Assembly (NCBI GenBank): GCA_049790855.1
Contig: JBAQZJ010000088.1
Location: 1 to 58,858 of the forward strand
Reading direction: 5' to 3'
Source of the DNA: JACCRE01 sp049790855
GTDB lineage: Bacteria; Planctomycetota; Planctomycetia; Planctomycetales; Planctomycetaceae
Length of the DNA: 58,858 nt
Positions within the stretch are counted from its first letter, which is position 1. Every line of letters starts with the position of its first letter. The translations under genes and the position numbers were made by a program. The notes under the pieces are model-generated. The model did not search any database. It was not told where the DNA came from and worked only from the letters and a program-made list of their open reading frames with translations. This document shows positions 58,661-58,858 of the stretch, piece by piece.

Positions 58661-58858
58661 CTATTTCTGCGTCAAGGGAAGGAACCATTCCCCGTAACGT
58701 AAGTCTCGATCCTTATGTTGCAGACCAGGAGGCTCCTGAGCAGCGATCAGGATCTGCGCATCCGGCCGCTCCTTGCCGTCGTCCGAAGTGTGCTGGGACG
58801 ACACCCATGCTGGGACAACTCGCAACTGACTTTCCGACGGCTGCTGGTGGGTGGTGGG
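58661..58858 (-). CDS. Possible 3' end of a gene running off the window
   Basis: The minus-strand frame is open from the window edge to TAG at 58661-58663 and encodes 65 hydrophilic residues including RPDAQILIAAQEPPG and ending DLRYGEWFLPLTQK. No family is recognised and openness over 65 codons in GC-rich DNA is weak evidence. Two related segments, TTCCCCGTGGCGTAAC (58645-58660) and TTCCCCGTAACGTAAG (58689-58704), lie at its end and may be a repeated regulatory site. Confidence 0.3.
   Translation of the reverse strand, partial: PTTHQQPSESQLRVVPAWVSSQHTSDDGKERPDAQILIAAQEPPGLQHKDRDLRYGEWFLPLTQK

Overview
The window looks like chromosomal DNA of a planctomycete (Planctomycetota) carrying a tailed-phage genome, probably a prophage. 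The planctomycete call rests on family content: four DUF1559 pseudopilin-like proteins (one fused to an FGE-sulfatase/SUMF1 domain), a CRTAC1-type FG-GAP/ASPIC-UnbV lipoprotein next to TPR and multihaem cytochrome c genes, and a giant secreted EF-hand protein, all in GC-rich DNA. No rRNA, tRNA, CRISPR array, insertion sequence or integrase was recognised.

1-12 kb is housekeeping and accessory DNA. On the minus strand lie a DUF1559 gene, a CRTAC1 / TPR / seven-haem cytochrome c gene set and an RluA pseudouridine synthase. On the plus strand lie a TauE/SafE permease, a YefM-YoeB toxin-antitoxin pair with a clear promoter and operator and a probably leaderless mRNA, a small membrane protein and a VOC protein. 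Sulfate adenylyltransferase (sat) follows on the minus strand. About 1.1 kb without a convincing gene then holds two oppositely oriented intrinsic terminators.

13-30 kb is a plus-strand envelope and secretion region. It contains a chimeric gene (truncated GT39-type glycosyltransferase joined to a repeat protein), two secreted proteins of unknown function separated by an in-frame TAG, an intact GT39-like enzyme, DUF1559 pseudopilins, a GYF-like membrane protein, a 1406-residue EF-hand protein built of three ~420-residue modules, a DUF1559-SUMF1 fusion and a hyaluronan-synthase-like GT2.

30-58.6 kb is the phage. Late genes are on the minus strand and read right to left: terminase small-like and large subunits, gpW-like connector, portal, protease-capsid fusion, DUF2190 decoration protein, head closure, tail terminator, HK97 gp10-like, an exported papain-like peptidase, an exported thioredoxin-like protein, tail tube, tail assembly chaperone pair (probably joined by a -1 frameshift), tape measure, two further structural proteins (one with about 50 cysteines) and two large glycosyltransferases. 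A divergent set of very small plus-strand genes sits behind repeated terminator/promoter cassettes, followed by a ParB-DNA methyltransferase.

The most interesting locus is a five-gene plus-strand operon (about 47.36-50.64 kb) placed between terminase and portal and reading against the late genes: ACP-like protein, XRE regulator, ImmA/IrrE metallopeptidase, thymidylate-synthase-like enzyme and MazG-like pyrophosphohydrolase. All neighbouring genes overlap. I infer a nucleotide-based defence or nucleotide-modification cargo module. A second notable signal is a family of roughly 100-bp hairpins built from 7-bp tandem units, at gene junctions and inside two genes, on both chromosomal and phage DNA.
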